Shown here: positions 46,094-53,880 of the stretch, piece by piece
Layout of the letters: each line of letters starts with the position of its first letter
Position numbering within the stretch: the first letter of the stretch is position 1
Assembly: GCA_013289265.1 (NCBI GenBank)
Contig: JABDAH010000003.1
Coordinates: 1 to 64,000, forward strand
Source: Alphaproteobacteria bacterium
GTDB lineage: Bacteria; Pseudomonadota; Alphaproteobacteria; UBA9219
Length of the DNA stretch: 64,000 nt
Direction: 5' to 3'
Position numbers and translations under genes: made by a program
Notes under the pieces: model-generated
What the model was told of the DNA's origin: nothing
Database searches by the model: none
The model's input: only the letters and a program-made list of their open reading frames with translations

Positions 46094-46257
46094 TAAAAAA
46101 CCATCGAAAACAAAAGGTTAACCTGTGAGGCCCACTGCCAACCTTGATTATTAGCAAAAAATGCTTGTCGGATTGCTAATAAACCAAAATTACCCGAGGG
46201 CAAACTGGCTTTTACCATGCCCGAATAATGGTTAACAGATGGTAGAGAGTGATAAAA

Positions 46258-47580
46258 TCAGAATTTAGGGCTCGCCGGCTTAAGGCCGGGGCTGGCGGCG
46301 GGTTGCGCTTTTGCCGCAGCCGCTTGCTGTTGTGCAATGAGCCCCGGACTTTCTTTGCTTCCCGGTGGGCAATCAGGCCGACCGTCAAACCCGTCAACAA
46401 GGCTGGTTCTAAGCCCCGGCTCAAAAAATGAGTTGGTAAATCTGGTTGCCATACGTGCAGCAATCAGACCACTTATAATATCGGGTTTTAAAGCATCAGG
46501 TATTTCGCGTTGGCCGCCTGGACCGGTCGCTTCACGGCGACCGGGATCCCTTGTTTCATATTGCTGGCCGCGCGGATCATACCAAGCGCTGTGGTAATCA
46601 TTATGTGGTCCGCTAAAATTATCCACCCGCACGGATTTAACATCCACACCAAGCGAAAGTGGCAATGGATCTTTTTTAAAGAGCGCCGCAATAAAATTGT
46701 CGATCTTTTCCAGCCGCATGCCAGTCGGGCTTAGTTCCATATGGAGATATCGTGAATCAGAGCTGCCAATTTGGTCGATAGTCTCCGGGTGCACAAGATA
46801 CGTTTTATTACCGACCTGAGCTATGACCCCACTTCCATTCGGTAATGGAATGACGGCCCTATAGTCTGGATTGATGCCACCTACCGGTGGGCCGCCTTCA
46901 CCATTCGTCAAATTTCTGACGATCGTATCAAAGGCAAAACTAATAGCTTTTCTTTCTTTATCGAGAAGTTTGTTATCGTCATCCGTCAATGACTGGCCGC
47001 TGGTCAAATCCAATATCTTGTCGCCACGCGATTTAAATTCCACCATTCCTACATGGGATACGCCGTCAGGAGTTTGCCAGACTTTAGACGATGAGGAACT
47101 CAGTTTCAGAATATCGCCGCCATGTTCCTGCTCGGCCAACTGGCGCACATCCGCCGAATAGAGTTTTGTGTTGCTATCGTAATGCAGGATAACTTCGAAA
47201 GTTTCGCGCGTCGCAATATGGCCTTGCACATTCACAAGCTGGACAAAATTGGGCTGTTCCGTACCCCCCACACCCGCCCAGTTTCTGGAAAGCTTGCCGC
47301 CATTTTCATAGCTATACATTATGCCTGGATGATCAATATTACCGTCCGACATAAGGCTGCCTGCCAGAACACCACCACGCGCCGTTACCTGTACCTGCGG
47401 TGGTGGCGAGTCAGATGTAACGACAGGCGCCGATTGTGATTGCACGGCAGCAGAATCTGGAACCGAGCCGGGAGGCGACAAATCTTTAACCTGAACGTCC
47501 TGAGCGCCTGCGTTTGATGCCGCAATCCCGGCAAGAGCCGCAGCAGCAGTTATTGAGCGTAAACTTGGGTTTCCGGCCAT
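46258..47580 (-). CDS. Exported protein of unknown function
   Basis: A 440-residue protein with an N-terminal signal (SITAAAALAGIAASNAGAQ) and Pro/Ser-rich stretches at both ends (30-60 and 415-438). The middle (about 90-350) has beta-rich segments (NFVQLVNVQGHIATRETFEVILHYD; DGVSHVGMVEFKS; VIAQVGNKTYLVHPETI). No family recognised. It is transcribed with the secretion locus, though 112 bases separate it from the 47693 gene and 164 from the 45236 gene. Confidence 0.6.
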   Translation of the reverse strand: MAGNPSLRSITAAAALAGIAASNAGAQDVQVKDLSPPGSVPDSAAVQSQSAPVVTSDSPPPQVQVTARGGVLAGSLMSDGNIDHPGIMYSYENGGKLSRNWAGVGGTEQPNFVQLVNVQGHIATRETFEVILHYDSNTKLYSADVRQLAEQEHGGDILKLSSSSSKVWQTPDGVSHVGMVEFKSRGDKILDLTSGQSLTDDDNKLLDKERKAISFAFDTIVRNLTNGEGGPPVGGINPDYRAVIPLPNGSGVIAQVGNKTYLVHPETIDQIGSSDSRYLHMELSPTGMRLEKIDNFIAALFKKDPLPLSLGVDVKSVRVDNFSGPHNDYHSAWYDPRGQQYETRDPGRREATGPGGQREIPDALKPDIISGLIAARMATRFTNSFFEPGLRTSLVDGFDGRPDCPPGSKESPGLIAQQQAAAAKAQPAASPGLKPASPKF

Positions 47581-47692
47581 AATTCATCCTGCTTTTTAAA
47601 TCGTTATTTCGGTTAACACTCTACCATAAAACAATAGTTTCACCAAGAAATCTGCGGGCGCTCAACAATCAAACCATTGAATTTATTAATAC

Positions 47693-48577
47693 TTATGGCC
47701 CTACAGGTTTGGCAGATTGGTTGACCTCCTGCCCCAATCCACGCATCTGGAACAAGGTTTGGATAGCGATAAGTATGCCTTCGCGTTCCCGGTCCATTTT
47801 AGCTTCAAAAGCATCCTTCGCATGCTGGCATTCAAATTGAACCGTAAGCTCAATCAGCGATGATTTTCCGTTCAAGATCGCAGGAAGATTTTTGACATAT
47901 TTTTCACTGTCGCAGCGATGCGCCAGAATCTTGTCATACATTGCGGGGCTTAATCCCCACTGGTCACAATCAATCAAGGCTTTGTCAGCCTCGTCGCTGC
48001 CATCAGGGGTGATGCGGTCAATACCTAGTCCGCCCGCACCCGGAGGCTTTTTCAGATAATTGCACATTCTCGCCTGCATATCATGGCAGCTGGGTGTTGC
48101 ACCTACAGCTGCAATATTCGGATTATTTGCAGGGCAAGCCGTCCGGTACGAAACAGCGGCCAGACATTCTTCCAAGGCGGCAGAACGGGCGGCAACATTG
48201 TTCATGTTATCCGTCAAAGCAACGATATCGGCCGTTGTTTCCTGAGTTGTCGAAGTATGCGGCGGCGCAGGGAATTTAGGCACGAGCCGTTGGCAGAAGC
48301 TGTAAGCCGCAACGTAACGCACTTCATCTTTCCACGGCGTCGCAGGTGTGGGAACGGCGTCTTTAAAATTCAGATAGTGATCTGATGTTTCTGCAATACG
48401 AGCAGCGGGGATCGGATATTGCATATGATTTAAAACGCTGGATAAAAGTAAGTCTGCATCAGCATAAGTGTCGTCCGCATGGGTAGGAGCTGTAAACGTC
48501 ACCCAAAGTGACAGGCAGGCAAAAACGAGAAGAAGTTTTTGTCTTGTATTTGTTGTTTGAGATTTGTGCATAATCAT
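47693..48577 (-). CDS. Exported cysteine-rich protein of unknown function
   Basis: A 294-residue protein with a signal peptide (about 12-34, ending THA). The mature part has about eight cysteines, many evenly spaced (FCQRL, ECLAAV, ACPAN, SCHDMQ, MCNYLKK, DCDQW, RCDS, ECQH), and is largely helical at the end (AFEAKMDREREGILIAIQTLF). This suggests a disulfide-stabilised periplasmic or surface protein, likely handled by the DsbC-like enzyme of the locus. It shares a four-base overlap with the upstream gene. Confidence 0.65.
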   Translation of the reverse strand: MIMHKSQTTNTRQKLLLVFACLSLWVTFTAPTHADDTYADADLLLSSVLNHMQYPIPAARIAETSDHYLNFKDAVPTPATPWKDEVRYVAAYSFCQRLVPKFPAPPHTSTTQETTADIVALTDNMNNVAARSAALEECLAAVSYRTACPANNPNIAAVGATPSCHDMQARMCNYLKKPPGAGGLGIDRITPDGSDEADKALIDCDQWGLSPAMYDKILAHRCDSEKYVKNLPAILNGKSSLIELTVQFECQHAKDAFEAKMDREREGILIAIQTLFQMRGLGQEVNQSAKPVGP

Positions 48578-49188
48578 AAATGTTGCCTACAGTTTTTGAC
48601 AGCCGTGTCGCCCAGAGCGCCGTATGGACCGGTATTGCTAACGGGGATAAAGCTCCAATTCACGCCAACCCTGCGGCATATTTCGCCGGCAGCACCAGCA
48701 GCGCCCCCACCGACCGCCTTACTGCCTTTGCCGCTATCAGAGCTAAGCCTGCCCATAGAACTTGTTAAATTTCCAGTTGCTGCTTGCGCGCCATTCCTTG
48801 AAGCACCGGCATAAACCGTGCATGCAACCGCCGATGTCGGGGACACGGCTGCGTCCGCATTCACCTGCGATATAGGTATTGCGAAGCTATTGCGATCCTC
48901 TTGATCAACTACCGCCTGATTTGCGCCATTAATGACTTGTTGCTGTCCTTTTAAAGACAGTTGAATATCGCCGTGTAAAGTCTCAAGTGCCCCTTTGGCA
49001 CGTTGAAGGACCGAATTTGGTCCATATGCTAAGCCGTAAAGAGGGTTATCAATACCATCGTCATAGGCCCACACCTGCGCTTTTGCGGGACTCGTAACAA
49101 AGAGAATAGCGCATAAAAAGAACAATGCAAATATAGATACCACATGTTTCGATCTGTTACTTATAGATGTATAAATAATTTTTATCAT
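48574..49188 (-). CDS. Exported protein of unknown function
   Basis: A 204-residue protein with a strong signal peptide (HVVSIFALFFLCAILFVTSPAKAQ). The mature part is rich in Ala, Gly and Gln, with three cysteines (ACTV, EICRR, KNCRQ). The segment LSLKGQQQVINGANQAVVDQEDRNSF looks like a helical stretch. No family recognised. It is coupled by short overlaps on both sides to two other exported proteins, which supports a common multi-subunit function. Confidence 0.6.
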   Translation of the reverse strand: MIKIIYTSISNRSKHVVSIFALFFLCAILFVTSPAKAQVWAYDDGIDNPLYGLAYGPNSVLQRAKGALETLHGDIQLSLKGQQQVINGANQAVVDQEDRNSFAIPISQVNADAAVSPTSAVACTVYAGASRNGAQAATGNLTSSMGRLSSDSGKGSKAVGGGAAGAAGEICRRVGVNWSFIPVSNTGPYGALGDTAVKNCRQHL

Positions 49189-49781
49189 AGTGGATCACGC
49201 CCCAAAAATTGCCAGGTAGAAATGTTCGGCGAATTAGTTGTGTTCGGTGTGAAAATCGCATTGGGCGGTAATAGACTGGTACCATTACACGGAATATGCG
49301 GCAGATGTAAATTAATGTTGGGACCGGAAAATCCCAAACTTGGTAAAGGTATACAGGCAAAATTCTGTATACTTTCCGCAAAATCGGTCACCTGATTGAT
49401 GACTGAATTGATACTGGAAAGTGCAGCGGCACATATCGCATCCGCCGCATTAATAACATAGTTCCAGAATGCGGCATCGAGCGCGCTTTCAACAAACCCG
49501 AGCGGGTCATGCATGCCGCGGCTAAGGCCAAACATGGCGTTTATGCCGTCAAGGCAGGAAAAAGCGTCAGTCCGAATTTTGGAGAACGCATTATGGATGC
49601 CGAAAATTCTGTCTGTCTGGGCTTGAACCTGAATATTCATGTTTTGCACATAATCCTGCGAAAACTGGCTAGCTGCAGTGCAATCGGGCGCAGTTGCTGG
49701 CGCAACCGCCCAAGAAGTATGTGGCGCCACGAATAAAAAGAGACAGAGCAAAACGAGGAAGAAACTGTTATTTTTGAACAT
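49185..49781 (-). CDS. Exported cysteine-containing protein of unknown function
   Basis: About 198 residues, start taken at ATG 49781 (GAGGGAAG upstream; the frame extends to 49802). A signal peptide ends near TSWA. Five cysteines lie in the mature part (DCTAA, SCLDG, ICAAA, FACIP, IPCNG), and a helical stretch with hydrophobic face (AADAICAAALSSINSVINQVTDF) lies in the middle. Its neighbours are exported proteins. It might be a pilus tip or surface adhesin component, but this is a guess. Confidence 0.6.
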   Translation of the reverse strand: MFKNNSFFLVLLCLFLFVAPHTSWAVAPATAPDCTAASQFSQDYVQNMNIQVQAQTDRIFGIHNAFSKIRTDAFSCLDGINAMFGLSRGMHDPLGFVESALDAAFWNYVINAADAICAAALSSINSVINQVTDFAESIQNFACIPLPSLGFSGPNINLHLPHIPCNGTSLLPPNAIFTPNTTNSPNISTWQFLGRDPL

Positions 49782-49803
49782 AGATTGCTTCCCTCTGCGC
49801 ATA

Positions 49804-50334
49804 TCAATACCCAGCCTGATAGAGTTTCGACAAATCCGATGTTTTAAGCGGGCCTGCCTGTAAAATATCCAAACGCCGCTGCGTTCGCTGCATTTGCATT
49901 TGCGCTTCCGCCAATGCCGACGTTTGACGTTGCTTCATCATCGCAAGCATTTGCTGATTTTGTTGCGCGTTGGGGCCGGACGCAAGCATAGTCTGGATTT
50001 GTTGCGATTGGTTGAGAGCATCCTGCATGGATGTGATATTTCTTTTTTCCATTTGGATCAGCTGCACTTGCAGAGCGGACGATATATATCCGCTTGACGC
50101 CTGCTGTGGCTGTATTGATTGCGCCGATTTTTGCAACATGTCATCGAGCGGGGTCGAAGGTACCGGCGGCACTTTGGCCTGAGTATCCGCCTGCGGCGCA
50201 GCTTTATCTGTTGCCGGCTTGGCAGCGGGGGCAGCCGTTTTTGAATTGGTTTGCGGCAGCAAAACATTTTGCGCGGAGGCCGCCATCGGCAGCAGGGCCA
50301 TTGCTAAAGGCAAAATGAACAGACGGAGTTTCAT
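49804..50334 (-). CDS. Exported coiled-coil protein of unknown function
   Basis: A 176-residue protein. The signal peptide is MKLRLFILPLAMALLPMAASAQ, followed by an Ala/Pro/Lys-rich linker (25-60) and a Gln/Met-rich helical segment (about 85-165) with heptad-like spacing. The pattern resembles short VirB5-like or chaperone-type helical proteins but no family is secure. It is the first gene of the locus on the minus strand, so a promoter should lie between 50335 and 50460. Confidence 0.6.
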   Translation of the reverse strand: MKLRLFILPLAMALLPMAASAQNVLLPQTNSKTAAPAAKPATDKAAPQADTQAKVPPVPSTPLDDMLQKSAQSIQPQQASSGYISSALQVQLIQMEKRNITSMQDALNQSQQIQTMLASGPNAQQNQQMLAMMKQRQTSALAEAQMQMQRTQRRLDILQAGPLKTSDLSKLYQAGY

Positions 50335-50461
50335 CGATTCCTTGGTTTTTCTATCGTCTACAATATTAGATAATTTGTAGCATTGCGGTTAATAAACCGT
50401 CAATTTCGCGGTGCTCACTCCTCATCTTGCTCTATCGCAAAATAAAAAGGGCATAAAAAAA

Positions 50462-50475
50462 CCGCCATCCGGCGG
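50462..50475 (-). terminator. Rho-independent terminator after the FlaG-like gene
   Basis: CCGCC-ATCC-GGCGG forms a five-pair stem; on the minus strand it is followed by seven Ts. It sits 26 bases past the stop of the 50501-50824 gene and separates the flagellar from the secretion locus. Confidence 0.75.
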
Positions 50476-50500
50476 TGCAAGAAAATATCTGGGCGATTTT

Positions 50501-50824
50501 TTAGGCAGTCCTCGAATGCTCGGTTGGCGTACCGCCTGTTATTGTATGTCTGGAAACGCCTTCACTCGTCAGGCCTGCGCGCAGATAGGCAACAACAACT
50601 GTGGAAGGAAACTGAACTTCGACCTTGCCGCTGCTGTTGAGATATTGCGTGATGATGCCGGCAGTCGGATCAACAACGATGCGCGGTGAAATACTGACCG
50701 TCTGATTCTGACTAGCTATGCTTGCGCCAGTGATCGCTGCATTCGGTGTCTTGGCAGGCGCAACGACAGGCTGCGTCGTCTGGACGCTTGCTGCTGTGTT
50801 GATGATACCTGCCGTACTTGTCAT
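50501..50824 (-). CDS. FlaG-like protein
   Basis: A 107-residue protein. The central part (about residues 45-75) reads ISPRIVVDPTAGIITQYLNSSGKVEVQFPS, which follows the FlaG pattern of a strand, a turn with D-x-T-G, a second strand with S/T-G-x-V and a final P-S. FlaG proteins influence flagellar filament length. The match covers only the core, so confidence is moderate. It is divergent to the glycosyltransferase genes that precede flagellin. Confidence 0.6.
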   Translation of the reverse strand: MTSTAGIINTAASVQTTQPVVAPAKTPNAAITGASIASQNQTVSISPRIVVDPTAGIITQYLNSSGKVEVQFPSTVVVAYLRAGLTSEGVSRHTITGGTPTEHSRTA

Positions 50825-51063
50825 TGTTCTTCACCCAAAGTAACTTAGCGAACTTGCAATTATTATACTTCTAGCCCACTAATATAAATCCATCATACTC
50901 CTTATTTTTTATATTGACAAGTAAAAATAACCCAAAAATAAAACGCTTTTGAATCAACCTATAAGACTGGTGTACGCAATGCTTTTGTATTCTTAACCTT
51001 TCATTGATCTCTTTTTAACCAAGTGTTAGCAAAGTTAGCCCTCACTCTATTCCCCATAACGAG

Positions 51064-52275
51064 TTGCTGACCTTGTCTTCCCAACCTTCCTCGCTGGCCA
51101 TTTCCTGGGCACTCGCTACGATCTCGGGCTATGGCATTTATGGTTTACAGATTGTCATGCAATTTCTGCGCCGGGGCGGGCAACAAGTCGTTCTCACGCA
51201 GCAACCGGCCATAACCTCCCTGCCCCCTTTGACCCAGGCCAAGCTGGAGCCGGTTTTTGACCTGGCGCGCAAGCTGCACGACTTTCTGCAGAAAAATCCC
51301 GAAGAAACGCTGAGCTTTAATCACGCCGTCCTGCATGGCTGCAGCAGTAATTTTGCCGGTTTTCCGGGGCAAGACAGAATCTGGGGCAAGCCGAATGTTG
51401 GCTGCTGCGCTATCGAACATCTGGTTTGCAACGACCACGGCCGCAAGATTGCCAAGAATTACGATATATTCATCGCCATATCGCAATGGAATGCCGATTA
51501 CCTGAAAAGCCTCGATATCGGCCCAGTGCATCTTTGCTATCAGGGTATTGATTATAGCCTGTTTAATCCGGGGCCTAATTCAGGGCTTTACCGCAACCGG
51601 TTTGTGGTTTTCTCCGGCGGCAAGTTCGAGTTCCGCAAGGCGCAGGATATTGTCCTTGCCGCCTTTAAACGCTTTCGCGAAAAGCATGATGATGCGTTGC
51701 TGGTGACCTGCTGGCAAAACCTGACGGCACCGGAAGGCAGCGCTTTTGAGCGCGCCGGACATTGCAAAACCATGCCGCAACCGGCGCCCGATTACGGTCT
51801 GCAATTTACGCCGTGGTTGCTGTCGCAAGGGTTACCGCCGGGCAGCTTTATCGACCTGCCTTTTACCCATAATCTATTGATGCCGACGGTTCTGCGCGAA
51901 TGCGATATGGCGATTTTCCCCAATCGCTGCGAAGGCGGTACAAATCTTGTGGCGATGGAAGCGATGGCCTGCGGTGTGCCGACTTATGTCGCCTACAACA
52001 CCGGACAAAAAGATCTGGTGGATTTGATCGGATGCGGCGGATTCAAAACGCAGAAAACCGTTGTGCCGACGCCTTTGATGCGCAGCGTGCAGGATTGGGG
52101 CGAAACAGATGTCGATGAAGTCGTGGAAGCGATGGAATATGTCTACACCAACCAGCGCGAAGCTCGGGAAAAAGCTAAAGTGATTGCGGATAAAATGCCG
52201 CAATGGGACTGGAGTCCCCTGAACGAAAAATTACTCCAGATCGTTTGTGACCAAAAAACAGAGGCAGCAGCATGA
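51064..52275 (+). CDS. GT4-type glycosyltransferase
   Basis: A 403-residue glycosyltransferase of the GT-B type. The acceptor part has SWALATISGYGIYGLQI near the start, and the donor domain has FSGGKFEFRKAQDIVLAAFKRF and the C-terminal IFPNRCEGGTNLVAMEAMACGVPTYVAYNTGQKDLV, a classic family 4 E-x7-E pattern. The frame opens at a TTG (51064); a TTG at 51073 is an alternative, and no clear ATG exists. It is translationally coupled to two more glycosyltransferases (ATGA overlap) and lies upstream of flagellin, so a role in flagellin glycan synthesis is possible. Confidence 0.85.
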   Translation: MLTLSSQPSSLAISWALATISGYGIYGLQIVMQFLRRGGQQVVLTQQPAITSLPPLTQAKLEPVFDLARKLHDFLQKNPEETLSFNHAVLHGCSSNFAGFPGQDRIWGKPNVGCCAIEHLVCNDHGRKIAKNYDIFIAISQWNADYLKSLDIGPVHLCYQGIDYSLFNPGPNSGLYRNRFVVFSGGKFEFRKAQDIVLAAFKRFREKHDDALLVTCWQNLTAPEGSAFERAGHCKTMPQPAPDYGLQFTPWLLSQGLPPGSFIDLPFTHNLLMPTVLRECDMAIFPNRCEGGTNLVAMEAMACGVPTYVAYNTGQKDLVDLIGCGGFKTQKTVVPTPLMRSVQDWGETDVDEVVEAMEYVYTNQREAREKAKVIADKMPQWDWSPLNEKLLQIVCDQKTEAAA

Positions 52276-53048
52276 GTATGGACATAACAAGGCCCCTCGT
52301 CGTTGTTGGCACACCCTGTTTTGGCGGCTTGGTCACGCAGGACTACACAATGTCCCTGCTCAATCTCAGCGCTGCTGCGCCAAAAATGGGCTTTGATGTT
52401 GCCGTTGTTATGCTGGGTAATGATGCTTTGATCACACGCGGACGCAGCGCCATTGTCGCCAAATTTCTGGACAGCACCGCCACGCATTTACTGTTTATCG
52501 ATGCCGATATCAGTTTCAAACCAGAACAGGTTTTACGGCTGCTGTCTTTCAATAAGGATTTTGTCGCTGCTCTTTATCCCGCAAAAATTATCGACTGGAA
52601 CCAGTTGAAACAGCGCGCGGGTAACACACCGGAAGCCCTGGACGAAGCGGGCTTGGCCTATGTCGGTGATGTCTGCAAGAGCGCTGAGCTTAAAACCGAC
52701 AATGGTTTTGCCACCGGGGTTTATGCGGGTACCGGCTTTCAACTGATCAAACGCGATGTCTTCCTGCGGATGCAGAAAGCCTATCCGGAAACCAAGTATA
52801 AATCGCTGCATGCTTTCCCGCGCCCGAGCCAGCCGAGTGAAAATCTCTATGCCCTGTTCGATTGCATGATCGATCCGGAAACTGGTGTTTATCTCAGTGA
52901 AGATTACGCTTTCTGCCGCCGCTGGCGCGCCATCGGGGGCGAAATCTGGCTCGACATGCAAAGCAGGCTGACGCATACCGGCTCATATAGCTTCCACGGC
53001 AATGCCGCTGCCCATTACGGCAATCTCGCGGGAAATAAAAACACATGA
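52272..53048 (+). CDS. GT2-like glycosyltransferase (paralogue 1)
   Basis: A 258-residue protein with a GT-A type core: VVGTPCFGGLV at strand 1, THLLFIDADISFKPEQVL (D-x-D metal motif) and FVAALYPAKI near residues 75-105. The C-terminal part has LSEDYAFCRRWRAIGGEIW, the usual E-D catalytic region of family 2 relatives. It is similar to the next gene, including the spacing of the D-x-D segment. Coupled on both sides by ATGA overlaps. Confidence 0.82.
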   Translation: MSMDITRPLVVVGTPCFGGLVTQDYTMSLLNLSAAAPKMGFDVAVVMLGNDALITRGRSAIVAKFLDSTATHLLFIDADISFKPEQVLRLLSFNKDFVAALYPAKIIDWNQLKQRAGNTPEALDEAGLAYVGDVCKSAELKTDNGFATGVYAGTGFQLIKRDVFLRMQKAYPETKYKSLHAFPRPSQPSENLYALFDCMIDPETGVYLSEDYAFCRRWRAIGGEIWLDMQSRLTHTGSYSFHGNAAAHYGNLAGNKNT

Positions 53049-53641
53049 CGGCAACAGCTACAGTCGCGATTGGCATACCAAGCGGCGATATGGTGCATGC
53101 TGATTTTGCCATGTGTCTTGCGACCCTATGCCTTAATCCGGGGGCTCGCACCTGCATCATCAACGCGAAAAGCTCGCTCGTCGCTCTGGGCCGCAACCAA
53201 TGCGCCGAGGCCGCCAAACTGGCGGGTGCTACACATCTGCTGTTTCTGGATTCAGACATGGTATTTCCGGTTACAACCCTCTCGCGGCTGCTGAAACACA
53301 ACAAGGATATCGTCGGCGCCATTTATTCGCAGCGCACACCGCCTTTTCACCCGCTCGGCGTTACCATTGAAGGCTCACATACAAATGTAACCGGCGGCCT
53401 GCAGCAGATGAAAATCATCCCCACCGGCTGCCTGCTTATCAGCATGAAAGTGTTCGATAAATTACCAAAGCCCTGGTTCAATACCTCAGTTGAAGGCGAA
53501 AAGATTTTGGGTGAGGATTATTACTTCTGCGAACAGGCTCGCAAAGTCGGGTTCGAGATCTGGTGTGACGGGGACCTATCGCGCGAGATTGGCCATGTCG
53601 GACAAAAAACCTATCGCCTGACTGAGGGCACTCAAAGCTAG
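53045..53641 (+). CDS. GT2-like glycosyltransferase (paralogue 2)
   Basis: A 198-residue protein similar to the gene before it: VAIGIPSGDMV, SSLVALGRNQCAEAAKLAGATHLLFLDSDMVFP and GEDYYFCEQARKVGFEIWCDGD. The D-x-D and E-D catalytic segments are present, but the protein is shorter. It ends nine bases before the regulatory region of the flagellin gene. Confidence 0.82.
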   Translation: MTATATVAIGIPSGDMVHADFAMCLATLCLNPGARTCIINAKSSLVALGRNQCAEAAKLAGATHLLFLDSDMVFPVTTLSRLLKHNKDIVGAIYSQRTPPFHPLGVTIEGSHTNVTGGLQQMKIIPTGCLLISMKVFDKLPKPWFNTSVEGEKILGEDYYFCEQARKVGFEIWCDGDLSREIGHVGQKTYRLTEGTQS

Positions 53642-53653
53642 GTTTTACCAAAA

Positions 53654-53708
53654 CGGCAATTCTTGCCGGAAAAAATTGCCGCTCTGATCAAAAACGGCAA
53701 AAATTGCC
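53654..53708 (+). promoter_or_regulatory. Two FlbD-like palindromic sites upstream of flagellin
   Basis: GGCAA-TTC-TTGCC (53655-53667, flanked by C and GG to give CGGCAA...TTGCCGG) and GGCAA-AAA-TTGCC (53696-53708) are perfect palindromes about 40 bases apart, with half-sites between. The same site occurs upstream of flgE (63381-63393). Both lie 55-110 bases ahead of a sigma-54 promoter, the place of an enhancer. In Caulobacter FlbD binds such elements; the assignment to FlbD is inference. Confidence 0.7.
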
Positions 53709-53761
53709 TAGCCGGTAAACCCAATTCATCAACTAAATCAAAGGCCAGTTATATCAGTTGT

Positions 53762-53778
53762 TTGGCATGTTTCTCGCA
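53762..53778 (+). promoter_or_regulatory. Sigma-54 promoter of the flagellin gene
   Basis: TTGGCATGTTTCTCGCA has the -24 GG (53764-53765) and -12 GC (53776-53777) dinucleotides exactly ten bases apart. A transcript start about 12 bases after the GC would give a leader of about 90 bases before the flagellin ATG. Confidence 0.8.
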
Positions 53779-53837
53779 TGATTTACCGCGCTATTCCCTG
53801 TTTTAGCTTCGGCAAGATCAGGGATGGCATCTTAACC

Positions 53838-53854
53838 CGCGGAAGGAGTCCGCG
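53838..53854 (+). promoter_or_regulatory. Flagellin mRNA 5' leader hairpin with AGGAG loop
   Basis: CGCGGA-AGGAG-TCCGCG is a six-base perfect stem whose loop shows an AGGAG, the same core as the ribosome site at about 53866-53870 before the ATG. In Caulobacter FlbT binds the leader of fljK mRNA and lowers its stability; a FlbT gene follows here. That this hairpin is its target is inference. Confidence 0.55.
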
Positions 53855-53880
53855 TTCACTCTTGAAAGGAGTTCCCTACC

